From assembly GCA_963834135.1 (NCBI GenBank), contig CAWIAN010000005.1, forward strand, positions 744,001 to 808,000: a stretch of DNA of 64,000 nt, in the 5' to 3' direction. Positions 48,089 through 58,906 of this stretch are shown piece by piece; within the stretch, counting starts at the first letter, position 1, and every line of letters starts with the position of its first letter. This DNA comes from Bog-257 sp963834135. GTDB taxonomy: Bacteria > Acidobacteriota > Terriglobia > Terriglobales > Acidobacteriaceae. The notes under the pieces were generated by a model. That model was not told the origin of the DNA, searched no databases, and saw only the letters and a program-made list of their open reading frames with translations. The position numbers and the translations under genes are program-made.

Positions 48089-48435
48089 ACGATCGGCGGA
48101 CCGCTTTGCACCTCCGGCTTGCCGCAGCGATGCGACCGTTCCCAACGCTGCAATGAGCCATCCCACGTAGAACAGACTTTCTGCCGGCCGCACTTCTGGC
48201 AGCGGGCGAGGATGACAGTCCGTTTTTTCACGTGCAGCAGGGAGTGCGAAAACGTCACTCCGGACGAATGGGGCACGAGGGACATAAGTCCAACAGCTTT
48301 CTGGGAGAGTTGTTGACTTAAGGTGCCGCAAACTTTTGCACACTGCAAGCGCCACTTTGCGCCACTTGGGCCAAACTAGCCGCGGGAACCGGGGCAGCCT
48401 GACCAGCTCTGCTGCGCATCTCACCAACCGTAATC
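48089..48435. other. Intergenic, no gene recognised
   Basis: About 345 bases without a convincing reading frame or RNA. Nothing further visible. Confidence 0.35.
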
Positions 48436-49425
48436 ATGCGCGTTCCCCGTCTTATCCTTTCGATCGTCCTACTGTGCGGCTCGCTGTTTGCCGCCTCCGA
48501 CCTGCGCCAGATCGGGATGGTCAACGTTCCCGGCGCTCCCGGCTTTGTCGACCTGACGTTTTGCGACGGCATGCTTCTGATGACGCATCCCGGCGCCTCG
48601 GCCATCGATGTCTATGACCCCGGCCATCGCCGGGTGATTGCGCAGGTGACCGGGCTGCAGTCGCCGCGAGGCATCGCCGCCGACGAGCAGGGCGGCCGCG
48701 TTTACGTCGCCGATCACGACAGCAAATCCATCGCAGTAATTGCGACGGATGGATGGAAGGTCGTTGATTCCATCGGCGTGCCCGGCAATCCCGACGCCTT
48801 GCAGCTGGACGGTGCGGGCAAGCTCTTCTGGACCGACGCCGACGCGGGCACGATTTCGCTGCTCGATCTGCACACCAAACAGGATGTCGCGCAGACCGAT
48901 GTCGGCGGCACGCCGCGTGATCTGGCCTACGACAGCCGGCGCAAGATTGTCTTCATCACCCTGCAGGACGTGCATCAGATCGTCGCCGTCGACGCCAACG
49001 CGAAAGTCGTCAATCGTTTCACGTTGAACGCTTCGCAGCCCACCGGACTGATTTACGATCCGGCGTATCACGAGCTCTATGTCGCGGTGCGTTCCGCCGT
49101 GGTGGCTGTCAGCGCCGACACCGGAGCGGAGATCGATCGCGTAGCCGCGCCGCCCGGCGTGGACAGCTTATGGCTCGATCCGCAGTCACACACGTTGTAT
49201 GCGGCGAGCGAGGGCGCATTGGTGACGATTAATGCCAAGGGACGATTGAGTGCAGCCGATGAGATCATCCCGCAGATCAAAGGGCACGTCGTAGCCTTTG
49301 ACGCGGACAAAAACATGCTGCTGCTGCCCGGCGGCCGTGAGGGCAAGTCGAAGCTGTTGATCTTCCGTCCCTTCACGCCACAGGGGCAGGCAGGAAGCCA
49401 GGCGGCCGAGGCGCAGGTGCGTTAG
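48436..49425 (+). CDS. Exported YncE-like beta-propeller protein
   Basis: 329 residues with a signal peptide (about residues 1-19). The rest is made of repeating blades with phrases such as GVSPRGIAAD-like LQSPRGIAADEQGGRVYVADH, VPGNPDALQLD, GGTPRDLAYDSRRKIVFIT and LYVAVRS, typical of 40-residue-repeat YVTN/NHL propellers. It probably is a periplasmic or extracellular binding protein. No ligand can be named. Confidence 0.8.
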   Translation: MRVPRLILSIVLLCGSLFAASDLRQIGMVNVPGAPGFVDLTFCDGMLLMTHPGASAIDVYDPGHRRVIAQVTGLQSPRGIAADEQGGRVYVADHDSKSIAVIATDGWKVVDSIGVPGNPDALQLDGAGKLFWTDADAGTISLLDLHTKQDVAQTDVGGTPRDLAYDSRRKIVFITLQDVHQIVAVDANAKVVNRFTLNASQPTGLIYDPAYHELYVAVRSAVVAVSADTGAEIDRVAAPPGVDSLWLDPQSHTLYAASEGALVTINAKGRLSAADEIIPQIKGHVVAFDADKNMLLLPGGREGKSKLLIFRPFTPQGQAGSQAAEAQVR

Positions 49426-49579
49426 CCGGCATGTTGAGAGCCTGGCACAGCCCATATTGCCGCTGACCGTGCCCCGCGGACACTCCTAACTTGTCCCGTG
49501 ATTTTGCTTTCTTTGTAATCGCCGAACTACTCGCCAGTCCCGCACATCGGACTTCCCGAAGTGCGGGACTGCGTACTGA

Positions 49580-50470
49580 TTAGGCTGCCGATTGCACGGC
49601 TCTCTTATATCCGGGCGCGAATACCTCGCGGGCAAATTGTGCGAATGTAATTTTGCCGGTGCGTCTTTGTTCGCCTTTGAATTGCTGTATTTTGGGGTAC
49701 GCCTCCTCCATTTCAACCAGCAGCGCTGCCATCTCCGGCGACATTCCGCTTTGGCTCATTGCGGCCTTCAAGTTGTCGCCCGGGACGGTGACCACGCGGA
49801 TTGGTTTCCCGATGGCCTGTCCGGCGATGCTAGCCCACTCGTCCAACGAAATCTCCTGCGGGCCCACGATATCGATCACGTGATGTCCGTCGATCGGCTT
49901 GAGCAGAAACTCGACGGCAACCTCGGCAATGTCCCGCGTTGCAATGAGCGGCGCTTTCACCGATCCCGGGAGCGAAGTGTAGATGCTGTCCTGGCCGATG
50001 ATCGTCGGCAGCGAGAAAAACACGTTCTCCATGAACTCGTTTGGGCGCAGCGAGACAATGTTCTTCCCGGCAGCGCGGAATTTCTCTTCCGTGTCGTGGT
50101 GTCCAACAATCGGCCCGGTGCCGCTTGGCAGGAATGCCCCTGCGCTTGAGAGGTGAACCACATGCAGATCCGGATGCTTGCGGATGACGCTGGCTCCGGC
50201 CTCGGCCATGCGGCGGGCTTCGCCCAGCGGATCGCGCGAAGTCATCTCCGAAGGCGTCAGCCAGAATAGCGCGTCGGCGTTCCGCAGCGCCTGCTCAACA
50301 ACTGCGGGATCGCCGTGCTCTCCAGCGACGACCTTTGCACCACGGCTGGCTAGATCTTTCACTTTCTCCGGATGTCGGGCGATCAGCGTGACATCGGCCT
50401 TGCGGTCAAGAAGTATGTTGGCGAGTTTGTTGCCGATTTGGCCCGTAGGAGTGGTAACTACAATCTTCAT
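49580..50470 (-). CDS. NmrA-like NAD(P)H-dependent reductase
   Basis: Atypical short-chain dehydrogenase of 296 residues. It starts KIVVTTPTGQIGNKLANILLD, the NmrA/isoflavone-reductase glycine motif. FSLPTIIGQDSIYT and the DGHHVIDIVGPQEISLDEWASIAGQAIGKPI region fit the YtfG/QorB and NmrA group that binds NADPH and reduces quinones or acts as a redox sensor. The start at 50470 follows GGAG on the minus strand; the open frame goes to 50494. It stands alone. Confidence 0.85.
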   Translation of the reverse strand: MKIVVTTPTGQIGNKLANILLDRKADVTLIARHPEKVKDLASRGAKVVAGEHGDPAVVEQALRNADALFWLTPSEMTSRDPLGEARRMAEAGASVIRKHPDLHVVHLSSAGAFLPSGTGPIVGHHDTEEKFRAAGKNIVSLRPNEFMENVFFSLPTIIGQDSIYTSLPGSVKAPLIATRDIAEVAVEFLLKPIDGHHVIDIVGPQEISLDEWASIAGQAIGKPIRVVTVPGDNLKAAMSQSGMSPEMAALLVEMEEAYPKIQQFKGEQRRTGKITFAQFAREVFAPGYKRAVQSAA

Positions 50471-50896
50471 GGGATTTTTCTCCTTGCAGGCCAAGATGTG
50501 CAGCGTTTGTCTCGCGATGCAGAAAGGCAGCTACTTGCCTGTCAGAAGATAGGGTCTGGATGAGTTACTTGAGTTGCGGGCGCGTGATTTTGCGCTGCGG
50601 TCGCCGGGGAGAGAGTATGTAAGGAAATGCGAGGGAACAAGAAAAGATCGATGTACGAAAGTAAAAGCCCCGGTCCGCGAGAAGCAGAATCAGTAGAAAT
50701 CAACAACCCCATGTCTCGAGAACCGCGAGAGATGGGGCACCCGGCCGGGGGAAGAGTAAGTCAAAACACCCACACAAGCCAAAAGAGGGCTTGTATGGGG
50801 CACCCGGCTTGTATGGGGCACCACGGATTTACATGGGACGCCGGACTTTTACTTGATTCTGTCGGGTGCCCCGTTCAAGCGCAGCTTGAGCGGGCG
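50471..50896. other. Intergenic with several family B hairpins
   Basis: Contains hairpins at about 50706-50745, 50770-50808 and 50866-50898 with the GGGGCACCC/GGGTGCCCC ends. No gene. Confidence 0.6.
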
Positions 50897-51529
50897 TCAG
50901 AAAATCTTTTCCTTCTGTAGATCGTCCACTACCACCTGCACGACCCCGTCGATAGCTTTATCGATCTTCTTCGGGTTGGGGTTGAAGGTTTCGCTTAGGC
51001 CAGTCCAGATGAACTCTCCCTCGGGGGTTGAAGTTCCGTAAAGGCTGGTTTCGACGCGCACGTTCTTTTCCTGCACCAGGTAGCCCGGCGTGTAGACCAC
51101 CGGGTAGACATGGCCGTAGTAGCCGTAAAACGAGTTGTAGTAGGGGTAGGGAACTGCGTAGGCCTGGCCGGGAATGTAGGTGGTATCGTTCTTCACGCTG
51201 ACCAGCCGCGTGACCAGCACGGCGTCGATCTGGTGCTCCTTGATCTGCGCCTTGAGGTAGTCGGGGTCCAGCTTCGCCGATTTGGGGCGCAGCAGAATGT
51301 TGTACCCCGGCACGGCGTGGATGCCGAGAGCCTTCAGCCGGTTCGACATGGCTTCTTCAAAGTCGGTACGGATGGCCGGGTCGTTGCTCATGCCGATGAC
51401 CAGGACCTTCTGGAAGTGCTGCCCGTTGTAGGTAGGACTTTTCACGCTGGCCAGCAGCTTGGTGCTCTTCGAATTGCCAACCGCCGACAAAGACAGCAGG
51501 ACCGCCATTACCATCGCGAAGGGTTTCAC
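50897..51529 (-). CDS. Unknown exported protein
   Basis: About 210 residues from the GTG at 51529, which has GGGAGAG upstream; the frame is open to 51628. A hydrophobic N-terminus (VMAVLLSLSAVGNS) looks like a signal peptide. The mature part (KVLVIGMSNDPAIRTDFEEAMSNRLKALGI ... DAVLVTRLVSVKNDTTYIPG) resembles periplasmic proteins with an alternating beta/alpha fold similar to CsgG-like or DUF4136-type proteins, and contains a Tyr-rich segment (YPYYNSFYGYYG). I cannot assign a function. Confidence 0.72.
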   Translation of the reverse strand: MKPFAMVMAVLLSLSAVGNSKSTKLLASVKSPTYNGQHFQKVLVIGMSNDPAIRTDFEEAMSNRLKALGIHAVPGYNILLRPKSAKLDPDYLKAQIKEHQIDAVLVTRLVSVKNDTTYIPGQAYAVPYPYYNSFYGYYGHVYPVVYTPGYLVQEKNVRVETSLYGTSTPEGEFIWTGLSETFNPNPKKIDKAIDGVVQVVVDDLQKEKIF

Positions 51530-51592
51530 GGGCTCTCCCGGAAGAAAATTTGTGGAGTGACAGGAGGATTGTACAGGGAAGGAAAAGTCAAA

Positions 51593-51632
51593 ACCCCCAC
51601 GTCCCGAAATTCGCGAGACATGGGGCACCCGG
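51593..51632. repeat. Family B hairpin
   Basis: CCCCCACGTCCCG with CGCGAGACATGGGG, ending GGGGCACCC; the stem is imperfect. Confidence 0.6.
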
Positions 51633-51638
51633 TGATTG

Positions 51639-52883
51639 CTAATTGCTAACGGCTAGCTGCGGTTCCTTCGCGGTGTAGTGCGAGTCGACGTAATCGTTGA
51701 GGATCTTGATGAACTCGGCGACGATATGATCGCCTTTGAGCGTGAGCATCAGGCGTCCGTCGACGTAGACCGGCGCTTTCGGCTCCTCGAAGGTTCCCGG
51801 CAGCGAGATGCCGATGTTCGAGTGCTTCGATTCGCCTGGGCCATTGACCACGCAGCCCATCACCGCAACCTTCATCTCTTCGACGCCCGAGTAGCGCGTC
51901 TTCCAGACCGGCATTTGCTCGCGCAGGTAGGCCTGGATCTGCTCAGCCATCTCCTGAAAGAAGGTGCTGGTGGTGCGGCCGCAGCCGGGGCAGGCCGTAA
52001 CCTGCGGGGTGAAGCTGCGAATGCCCATCGATTGCAGAATCTGCTGCGCGACGACGACCTCTTCGGTGCGCTCGCCGTTGGGCGCGGGCGTAAGCGAAAC
52101 GCGGATAGTGTCGCCGATGCCTTCCTGCAGCACGACTGCCAGTGCCGCGGCGCTGCCGACGATGCCCTTCGATCCCATGCCGGCTTCAGTGAGCCCGAGA
52201 TGCAGCGGATACTCGCAGCGGCTTGCCAGCTCGCGGTAGACATCGATCAGATCCTGCACGCCGCTAACTTTCGCGCTGAGGATGATCTGCTCTTTGCGCA
52301 TGCCGTAGCTGACGGCCAGTTCGGCCGAGCGTAGCGCGCTCTGCACCATGGCTTCCATCATCACATCGCGCGCGTCCTTCGGTTCGGCCAGCTTGGAGTT
52401 CTCGTCCATCAGCCGGGTGAGCAGCTGCTGATCGAGCGAGCCCCAGTTGACGCCGATGCGCACCGGCTTGTCGTTCTCGATGGCAACTTCAATCATGGTG
52501 CGGAAGTTGTCGTCGTCCTTCTTGCCGATGGAGACGTTGCCGGGATTGATGCGGTACTTGGCCAGCGCGGTCGCGCAGGCGGGATACTTCTTGAGCAGGA
52601 TGTGTCCGTTGTAATGGAAGTCGCCGATGATAGGCACGGGCACGCCCAGCCTGGCGAGGCCGTCAACGATGTGCGGCACGGCTTTTGCAGCGGCATCGTT
52701 GTTGACCGTCACGCGGACGAGCTCGGAACCGGCGCGGGCCAGCGCCATGCACTGGCGGATGGTGCCGTCGATGTCGGCGGTGTCGGTATTGGTCATCGAC
52801 TGCACCACAATTGGTGCATCACTGCCGACGCGAACTCCGCCGATGGTGGCGGTATAGGACTTCCTGCGATGAATTTGAGCCAT
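51639..52883 (-). CDS. ispG: 4-hydroxy-3-methylbut-2-en-1-yl diphosphate synthase
   Basis: Iron-sulfur enzyme of the MEP isoprenoid pathway (GcpE), 414 residues from the ATG at 52883. N-terminal TIM barrel: VVQSMTNTDTADIDGTIRQCMALARAGSELVRVTV, then RINPGNVS and KDARDVMMEAMVQSA. Three cluster cysteines lie in CPGCGR and GCVVNGPGE, in the C-terminal reductase domain. The open frame upstream to 53000 is not supported. It produces HMBPP, fed by dxr elsewhere in this window. Confidence 0.97.
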   Translation of the reverse strand: MAQIHRRKSYTATIGGVRVGSDAPIVVQSMTNTDTADIDGTIRQCMALARAGSELVRVTVNNDAAAKAVPHIVDGLARLGVPVPIIGDFHYNGHILLKKYPACATALAKYRINPGNVSIGKKDDDNFRTMIEVAIENDKPVRIGVNWGSLDQQLLTRLMDENSKLAEPKDARDVMMEAMVQSALRSAELAVSYGMRKEQIILSAKVSGVQDLIDVYRELASRCEYPLHLGLTEAGMGSKGIVGSAAALAVVLQEGIGDTIRVSLTPAPNGERTEEVVVAQQILQSMGIRSFTPQVTACPGCGRTTSTFFQEMAEQIQAYLREQMPVWKTRYSGVEEMKVAVMGCVVNGPGESKHSNIGISLPGTFEEPKAPVYVDGRLMLTLKGDHIVAEFIKILNDYVDSHYTAKEPQLAVSN

Positions 52884-53252
52884 ACAGAGGTCTGGAGAAA
52901 GTTTATCACGGTGGGGAGGAATGGCTGCTTCCGGAGTCCAGAGTCGCGGCTCGTCTTGGTGACCCCCCATACAAGGCAAAATCGGGCTTTTATGGGGCAC
53001 CCGTGGGGTCTTTCCCGTTCGGTCTCAGGACAAAGAAAAGGAACCTGGTACCCCGGATTTCCGGAAACCTTAGTGGATACGTGACATCTGACTAAGTGTC
53101 GCGTCGATATAGCGATGGACTTGGGGTCCAAACGGCGGGACAATATAGGCAATGGCCGACAACAACTTGTCCCAAACGGGGTTCATAATTGGGATGAGCC
53201 AATGGGGATTGGTTTGTCTCCCTGTCGGCAGGGGCTGAAGAAGGTGTACACC
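52884..53252. other. Intergenic between ispG and the M48 gene
   Basis: Holds a family B hairpin (52965-53003, ATACAAGGC... TTTTATGGGGCACCC). No gene. Confidence 0.5.
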
Positions 53253-54449
<1,197 letters not shown>

Positions 54450-54473
54450 ACAGCGATACCGAATTGATTCGCA

Positions 54474-54501
54474 GGCTCCCGTCCTCGGGAGCCCTTTTTT
54501 T
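54474..54501 (+). terminator. Rho-independent terminator of the M48 gene
   Basis: GGCTCCC and GGGAGCC enclose GTCCTC and are followed by a run of T, 25 bases after the stop codon. Confidence 0.93.
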
Positions 54502-54507
54502 AGAATG

Positions 54508-54560
54508 TCATCCTGAGCGGAGGTGCGCGTTCTTGCGCACCGGAGTCGAAGGACCGCTAC
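54508..54560. repeat. Family A half element
   Basis: GTCATCCTGAGCGGA, stem GGTGCGC/GCGCACC around a short loop, then GGAGTCGAAGGACC. Confidence 0.85.
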
Positions 54561-54693
54561 CTTTCTCGCGTTCCCCTTTAGACCGAAGGTCGCACGCCGC
54601 AAGCAGAAATTCAAGCCGTACGACTCTTGGGGACGAACTGCTACTTTCGCGGTAAACGGCGACATTTTTCTGGTATTGGCCGCACCAGAGGAA

Positions 54694-54726
54694 TAGACTT
54701 GCGCCCAAAATTCGCCGGCAAGTCTA
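54694..54726. promoter_or_regulatory. 9-bp inverted repeat before the Sel1 gene
   Basis: TAGACTTGC at 54694-54702 and GCAAGTCTA at 54718-54726, 30 bases before the start of the Sel1 gene. It could be an operator or a leader hairpin. Confidence 0.45.
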
Positions 54727-54755
54727 GCGCCGGTTAGCAGCGACGAGGGGCGAAT

Positions 54756-55661
54756 ATGGTTCGTCGATTTGGGCGTTCGTCGATTGCAAGCTCTCTTCTG
54801 ATCTCCTGCGTGTTTCTTCTACCCGCAGCGGTCAAAACCTACGGCGCAACTGCAAAAGAGCAGTTGGCGCACTTCAGCGACAAAGATTTCCAACAGGTGC
54901 AGAGCCTCGCCCGGCGCGGAGACGCCGGGGCCGCAGCTCTGCTGGGGGTGGCGTATGAGGACGGCATCCGCGTTCAGCAGGACTTGAGCCAGGCGATTAA
55001 GTGGTATCGCCAAGCTGCTGTGCAAGGAGACGTTAAAGTACAGCATCATCTTGCCATCATGTATGAGCAGGGCAAAGGCGTGATGCCGGACTTGTCGGAG
55101 GCGGCGCGCTGGTACCAGAAGGCCGCGTCGCTGGGATACGCGCCTTCGCAGTGCAACCTGGGAAATCTCTACCAGAACGGGCGCGGCGTTCCGCGAGACC
55201 CGGCGCAGGCCGCGAAGTGGTATGAGATCGCCGCGCGGCAGGGCGATGCGCAAGCAGAGAGCAATATCGGCTACATGTACAACCACGGCGAAGGCGTGGT
55301 GCACGACGATCAGCAGGCGGTGTATTGGTACCGCAAGGCGGCGGAGCAGGGCTTTGCCATCGCTGAGCGTAACCTGGGCGTGATGTACGTCCTGGGCCAG
55401 GGTGTCGAGGCCGATGAGACCGAAGCGATGCGCTGGTTCTCCAAGGCGGCCGCGCAGGGCGCGAATGTCGCGCTGATCAACGAGGCGCTGCTGTATATGA
55501 AGGGGACGCAGATCCAGCACGATTACGCCACCGCGCAGAAGTTGTTATCGCAGGCGGTGGCGTTGGGCGTCGAGGACGCGAAGCCGCTATTGAACCGATG
55601 CGAGGCGGCGTTGGCGAGTGGCGGAACGGCGCAAACGGCGAGCGCGGCGCAAGGGCATTAG
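54756..55661 (+). CDS. Sel1-repeat protein, exported
   Basis: 301 residues with a signal peptide (about residues 12-31) followed by six or so Sel1-like repeats of 36 residues each. Examples of the consensus are AAALLGVAYEDGIRVQQDLSQAIKWYRQAA and AQAESNIGYMYNHGEGVVHDDQQAVYWYRKAA. Such solenoids are protein-protein adaptors, often in envelope or signalling complexes. The last repeat (YMKGTQIQHDYATAQKLLSQA) is degenerate. No enzyme motif is present. Confidence 0.93.
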   Translation: MVRRFGRSSIASSLLISCVFLLPAAVKTYGATAKEQLAHFSDKDFQQVQSLARRGDAGAAALLGVAYEDGIRVQQDLSQAIKWYRQAAVQGDVKVQHHLAIMYEQGKGVMPDLSEAARWYQKAASLGYAPSQCNLGNLYQNGRGVPRDPAQAAKWYEIAARQGDAQAESNIGYMYNHGEGVVHDDQQAVYWYRKAAEQGFAIAERNLGVMYVLGQGVEADETEAMRWFSKAAAQGANVALINEALLYMKGTQIQHDYATAQKLLSQAVALGVEDAKPLLNRCEAALASGGTAQTASAAQGH

Positions 55662-55669
55662 CATGTAGC

Positions 55670-55706
55670 CCACGTCTCGAAAAGCGCGAGACATGGGGCA
55701 CCCACG
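55670..55706. repeat. Family B hairpin
   Basis: CCCACGTCTCG with CGCGAGACATGGG, ending GGGGCACCC. Confidence 0.7.
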
Positions 55707-55725
55707 GCGTTGTCGATTCATGGTG

Positions 55726-55862
55726 TCCTGTCGAGCGAAGTCGAGGGACCGCTGTCATCCGGAAGAGTGCTTCGCGCTGTAGGGGGCCTTCGACTCCGCG
55801 TCCGCCGGCCGCAAAGTCGGCGGCGGGAAAAACTAAGGCGCGGACGCTCCGCTCAGGATGAC
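55726..55862. repeat. Family A composite element with nested hairpin
   Basis: Left GTCGAGCGAAGTCGAGGGACC; right GGGCCTTCGACTCCGCG ... CGCTCAGGATGAC. It contains an inserted stem (GCGTCCGCC with GGACGC) and an inner GCCG...CGGC hairpin before an A-run, matching the layout at 33644. Confidence 0.75.
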
Positions 55863-55915
55863 GCCCAAGAGGACGGCGGTAGCTCGCTTAGATGACAACA
55901 TTGGGAGCAAGAACT

Positions 55916-55939
55916 AAAAAGGGGCGCATGTCGCGCCCC
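55916..55939 (-). terminator. Terminator of the dxr-rseP operon
   Basis: On the minus strand, GGGGCGC and GCGCCCC around GACAT are followed by TTTTT (55920-55916), about 27 bases after the rseP stop. Confidence 0.88.
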
Positions 55940-55965
55940 TTACTGTTTTACGTTTCAGATTGTTC

Positions 55966-57306
55966 TTACGGCAGCCGCTGAGCCAGGCCCGGCAGCGCCT
56001 TCATCAGGTCGTTGTAGATCACCACCGCCGCGAAGAGCAGCAGGAATACGAATGCGGTCTGGTAGATGCGTTCCTTGATGTGGATGCTGATATCGCGCCG
56101 CATCACCGATTCGATGATGAGCAGCAGAATGATTCCGCCATCGAGGATGGGGATCGGCAGCAGGTTGAGAATGCCAAGGTTCAGACTGATCATCGCCATC
56201 AATCCGAGCAGCGGAGTCCAGCCGGGCTGACGAGCCGCATCACCGGAGGCGCGGGCAATGCTGATCGGCCCTTCCATCTGCTTGATGGAGACCTTGTGCG
56301 CGACCATCTTCTGCACCAGCTCGACGATCAGCATCGAGTATCGCTTGTTCTCCTGTAGCGAAACCTTGAGCGCCTTGCTGAACGGCAGCTTCTCCACCTT
56401 CATCGGCCCGGCAATTCCAAAGCCCAGGCGATAGCCGGCTTGACCATTTTCATCCACTTTCATCGGCGACATGGTGTAATGCAGCTCGTTACCGTTGCGA
56501 TTAACGGTCACGTCCACCGGCTTCTCGCCGTTCTCCTGCAAAAAGTGGATGATGGCGAACACCGATCGCATCGGAACACCGTTGATAGCGACGATATGAT
56601 CGTTGAGCTGAATGCCGGCTTTTTGAGCGGGCATGTTCGACATCAGCTCGGTGACGGTGACGTTCTGTTCCGGCTGCCAGCCGACGCTGCCGTAATCGTC
56701 GGTGCCCTCAACGTCAGGCTTCACCTGCTTGTCCAGGAAGGTGCTGCCACGTTCGACGGTGATGTTGACCGGTTGCTTGCCGCTGATCATTACCTTCAGC
56801 AGCACGTCTTCCCATGTGGGGTTCTGACTACCGTCGATGCGGACGATCCGGTCGCCTTGCTCGATGCCTGCTTTTGCAGCAGGTGAGTTGTCAAGCACCC
56901 AGCCGATCACCGCCGACTCGTCGAAGAATTCTGGCCGCTCATAATGCACCATGAAAACAGCGGTAAGCAGACCGATGGCCAGCAGGATATTCATCATCGG
57001 CCCGGCTAGCGCAATCACAAAGCGCTGCCAGCGCGGGTGGGACATGAACTCGTCCGGCGCTCCGCTGCGCGATTCCAGCGGATTCTCGCCTGCCATTTTG
57101 ACGTAGCCGCCCAGGGGTAGAGCGCTGATGCGATAGTCGGTTACGCCGCGCTTAAAGCCGATCAGGCGCTTACCGAATCCGATAGAGAAGACGTCCACCC
57201 GGACGCCAAACCATTTGGCGGCAGCGTAGTGACCGAACTCGTGTACCAGGATCATTACTCCCAGCACACCGGCCATGGAAACTACCGCAATGAGAAACGA
57301 TTCCAT
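55966..57306 (-). CDS. rseP: RseP/MucP site-2 metalloprotease
   Basis: Intramembrane zinc protease of 446 residues. The zinc motif HEFGH (H22, E23, H26) is in the first helix; the second motif LDGG is in PIPILDGGIILLLIIE. Two PDZ domains lie between (with AKAGIEQGDRIVRIDG and AQKAGIQLNDHIVAINGVP). In other bacteria it cleaves anti-sigma factors and other membrane proteins in the envelope stress response. It overlaps no other gene and starts 26 bases after the dxr stop, a conserved pairing. Confidence 0.96.
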   Translation of the reverse strand: MESFLIAVVSMAGVLGVMILVHEFGHYAAAKWFGVRVDVFSIGFGKRLIGFKRGVTDYRISALPLGGYVKMAGENPLESRSGAPDEFMSHPRWQRFVIALAGPMMNILLAIGLLTAVFMVHYERPEFFDESAVIGWVLDNSPAAKAGIEQGDRIVRIDGSQNPTWEDVLLKVMISGKQPVNITVERGSTFLDKQVKPDVEGTDDYGSVGWQPEQNVTVTELMSNMPAQKAGIQLNDHIVAINGVPMRSVFAIIHFLQENGEKPVDVTVNRNGNELHYTMSPMKVDENGQAGYRLGFGIAGPMKVEKLPFSKALKVSLQENKRYSMLIVELVQKMVAHKVSIKQMEGPISIARASGDAARQPGWTPLLGLMAMISLNLGILNLLPIPILDGGIILLLIIESVMRRDISIHIKERIYQTAFVFLLLFAAVVIYNDLMKALPGLAQRLP

Positions 57307-57332
57307 ATACCTCTTTACGTAACAAACCCCAA

Positions 57333-58529
57333 CTAGGATCGAGCTGGCGCGACTTTTCCGCTCCGGCTTGCCGACAGGACCTGGTCATGCGCCCGCCGGC
57401 GGGCATCTGCGTCCGCTAGTAGCACTTGGTCTATAGATTCTGGAACGTGGGCCGACGTTTCATCAACTACTATCTTTATTGTAGCCGGAATGTCCAGGAA
57501 TCCTATACGACCTTCGAGGAACGCCGCCACGGCCACCTCGTCCGCAGCGTTGAGAGCGATCGTCTTTGCCCCTCCCGCTTCGACTGCCTCGTATGCCAAA
57601 CGTAAGCAGGGAAATTTATCAAAGTCCGGAGGCGTGAAGTCCAGTCGCCGCAGCTCCTGCACGGGAAAGCGCAGATCGGACTGAATGCGTTCCGGATATG
57701 TCAAAGCGTAGAGAATGGGCAAACGCATATCGGTTACAGAGAGTTGTGCAAGCAGGCTGCCATCCACAAACTCAACCATCGAATGGATCGTGCTTTGGGG
57801 GTGGACCAGCACACTGATGTGATCAGCCGGCATATCGAAGAGACGACAAGCTTCGATCACTTCGAAGCCTTTGTTCATCAGCGTCGCCGAATCTATGGTT
57901 ATACGTTTTCCCATCTTCCAAGTGGGATGATTGAGCGCCTGCTCCACCGTAATTTCAGAGAACGCCGATCGCGGCGTGTTCAGGAACGGGCCGCCAGAGG
58001 CCGTTAGCCAGACGCGTTGAACTTCGTCGCGCCGTCCGCCTCTCATGCACTGGTGAATAGCGTTGTGCTCGCTGTCGATGGGCAGCAAGGGTTTACCCTG
58101 GCGTCGCGCCTCGGCGGTGATGAGATCGCCGGCGGCAACCAGGCATTCTTTATTTGCGAGGCCGAGCGTCTTACCGGCTTTGACGGCTTCGTAGGTGGCT
58201 TCCAGGCCGGCGACGCCGACGATGGCGCTCACCACGAACTCGGCGTCGGGATGAGTGGAGACCTTTACAGTTCCCGAGGAGCCGTGCAGGACTTCGATGT
58301 CGCCGCTGAGGCCAGCTTGCTTGAGCTTGTCAAAAAGCTGTTCGGCGGCTTCGGCAGTCGCCATGGACAGGAGCTCCGGACGCCAGCGTCGCGCCTGCTC
58401 AAAGGCCAGGTCGACGTTGTTGCCCGCCGCCATCGAGACGACGGAGAAGCGGTCGGGAAAACTCTCAACGATGCTGAGTGTGCTCTTGCCGATGGAACCG
58501 GTGGAACCGAGTATGGCGATGCGTTTCAT
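57333..58529 (-). CDS. dxr: 1-deoxy-D-xylulose 5-phosphate reductoisomerase
   Basis: Second enzyme of the MEP isoprenoid pathway, 398 residues from the ATG at 58529. It has the NADPH motif AILGSTGSIGKSTLSIV at the N-terminus, the ALANKECLVAAG-type LANKECLVAAGDLI, the catalytic region LPIDSEHNAIHQC, and SGGPFL and TWKMGKRITIDSATLMNKGFEVIEAC. Only start-codon choice is uncertain: the frame stays open to 58703. First gene of the dxr-rseP unit. Confidence 0.97.
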   Translation of the reverse strand: MKRIAILGSTGSIGKSTLSIVESFPDRFSVVSMAAGNNVDLAFEQARRWRPELLSMATAEAAEQLFDKLKQAGLSGDIEVLHGSSGTVKVSTHPDAEFVVSAIVGVAGLEATYEAVKAGKTLGLANKECLVAAGDLITAEARRQGKPLLPIDSEHNAIHQCMRGGRRDEVQRVWLTASGGPFLNTPRSAFSEITVEQALNHPTWKMGKRITIDSATLMNKGFEVIEACRLFDMPADHISVLVHPQSTIHSMVEFVDGSLLAQLSVTDMRLPILYALTYPERIQSDLRFPVQELRRLDFTPPDFDKFPCLRLAYEAVEAGGAKTIALNAADEVAVAAFLEGRIGFLDIPATIKIVVDETSAHVPESIDQVLLADADARRRAHDQVLSASRSGKVAPARS

Positions 58530-58906
58530 CAAATAATAAGTATCCCATGAAGCGCCAGTTTTCTGCGGGGCATTGAAACGGGAGTTGAAACGGCACGACT
58601 TGTCGCGCCGCTGTTTGCTTCTGAAAGGGTCAGCGTCACCGTGCCTCTGAAAAACTCGGTGTCGATTGGCTTTGAAGGCACGGCTTAAGCCGCGCCGACC
58701 CAAGCCGTTACCCAGGATCGAGCGAGGCAGCCTTCAGGCCGAGCCCGCGCCTCGCGCCGTTTCTCGCATCGCGCACCCGAAAGTGAAATTCACACTCCAG
58801 TAACCCTTCATTCATCATTCCGCGCATGTCCGCGTAGTAACTTCACCGCGAGACGCTCCTCAGGGGTCGAGACTCAAAGCCCTCATAGCAGGATATAAGG
58901 ACACGC
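58530..58906. other. Intergenic between dxr and the PiT transporter
   Basis: About 375 bases divergent between two promoters. No gene or operator is recognised. It should hold the promoters of dxr and the transporter. Confidence 0.45.
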
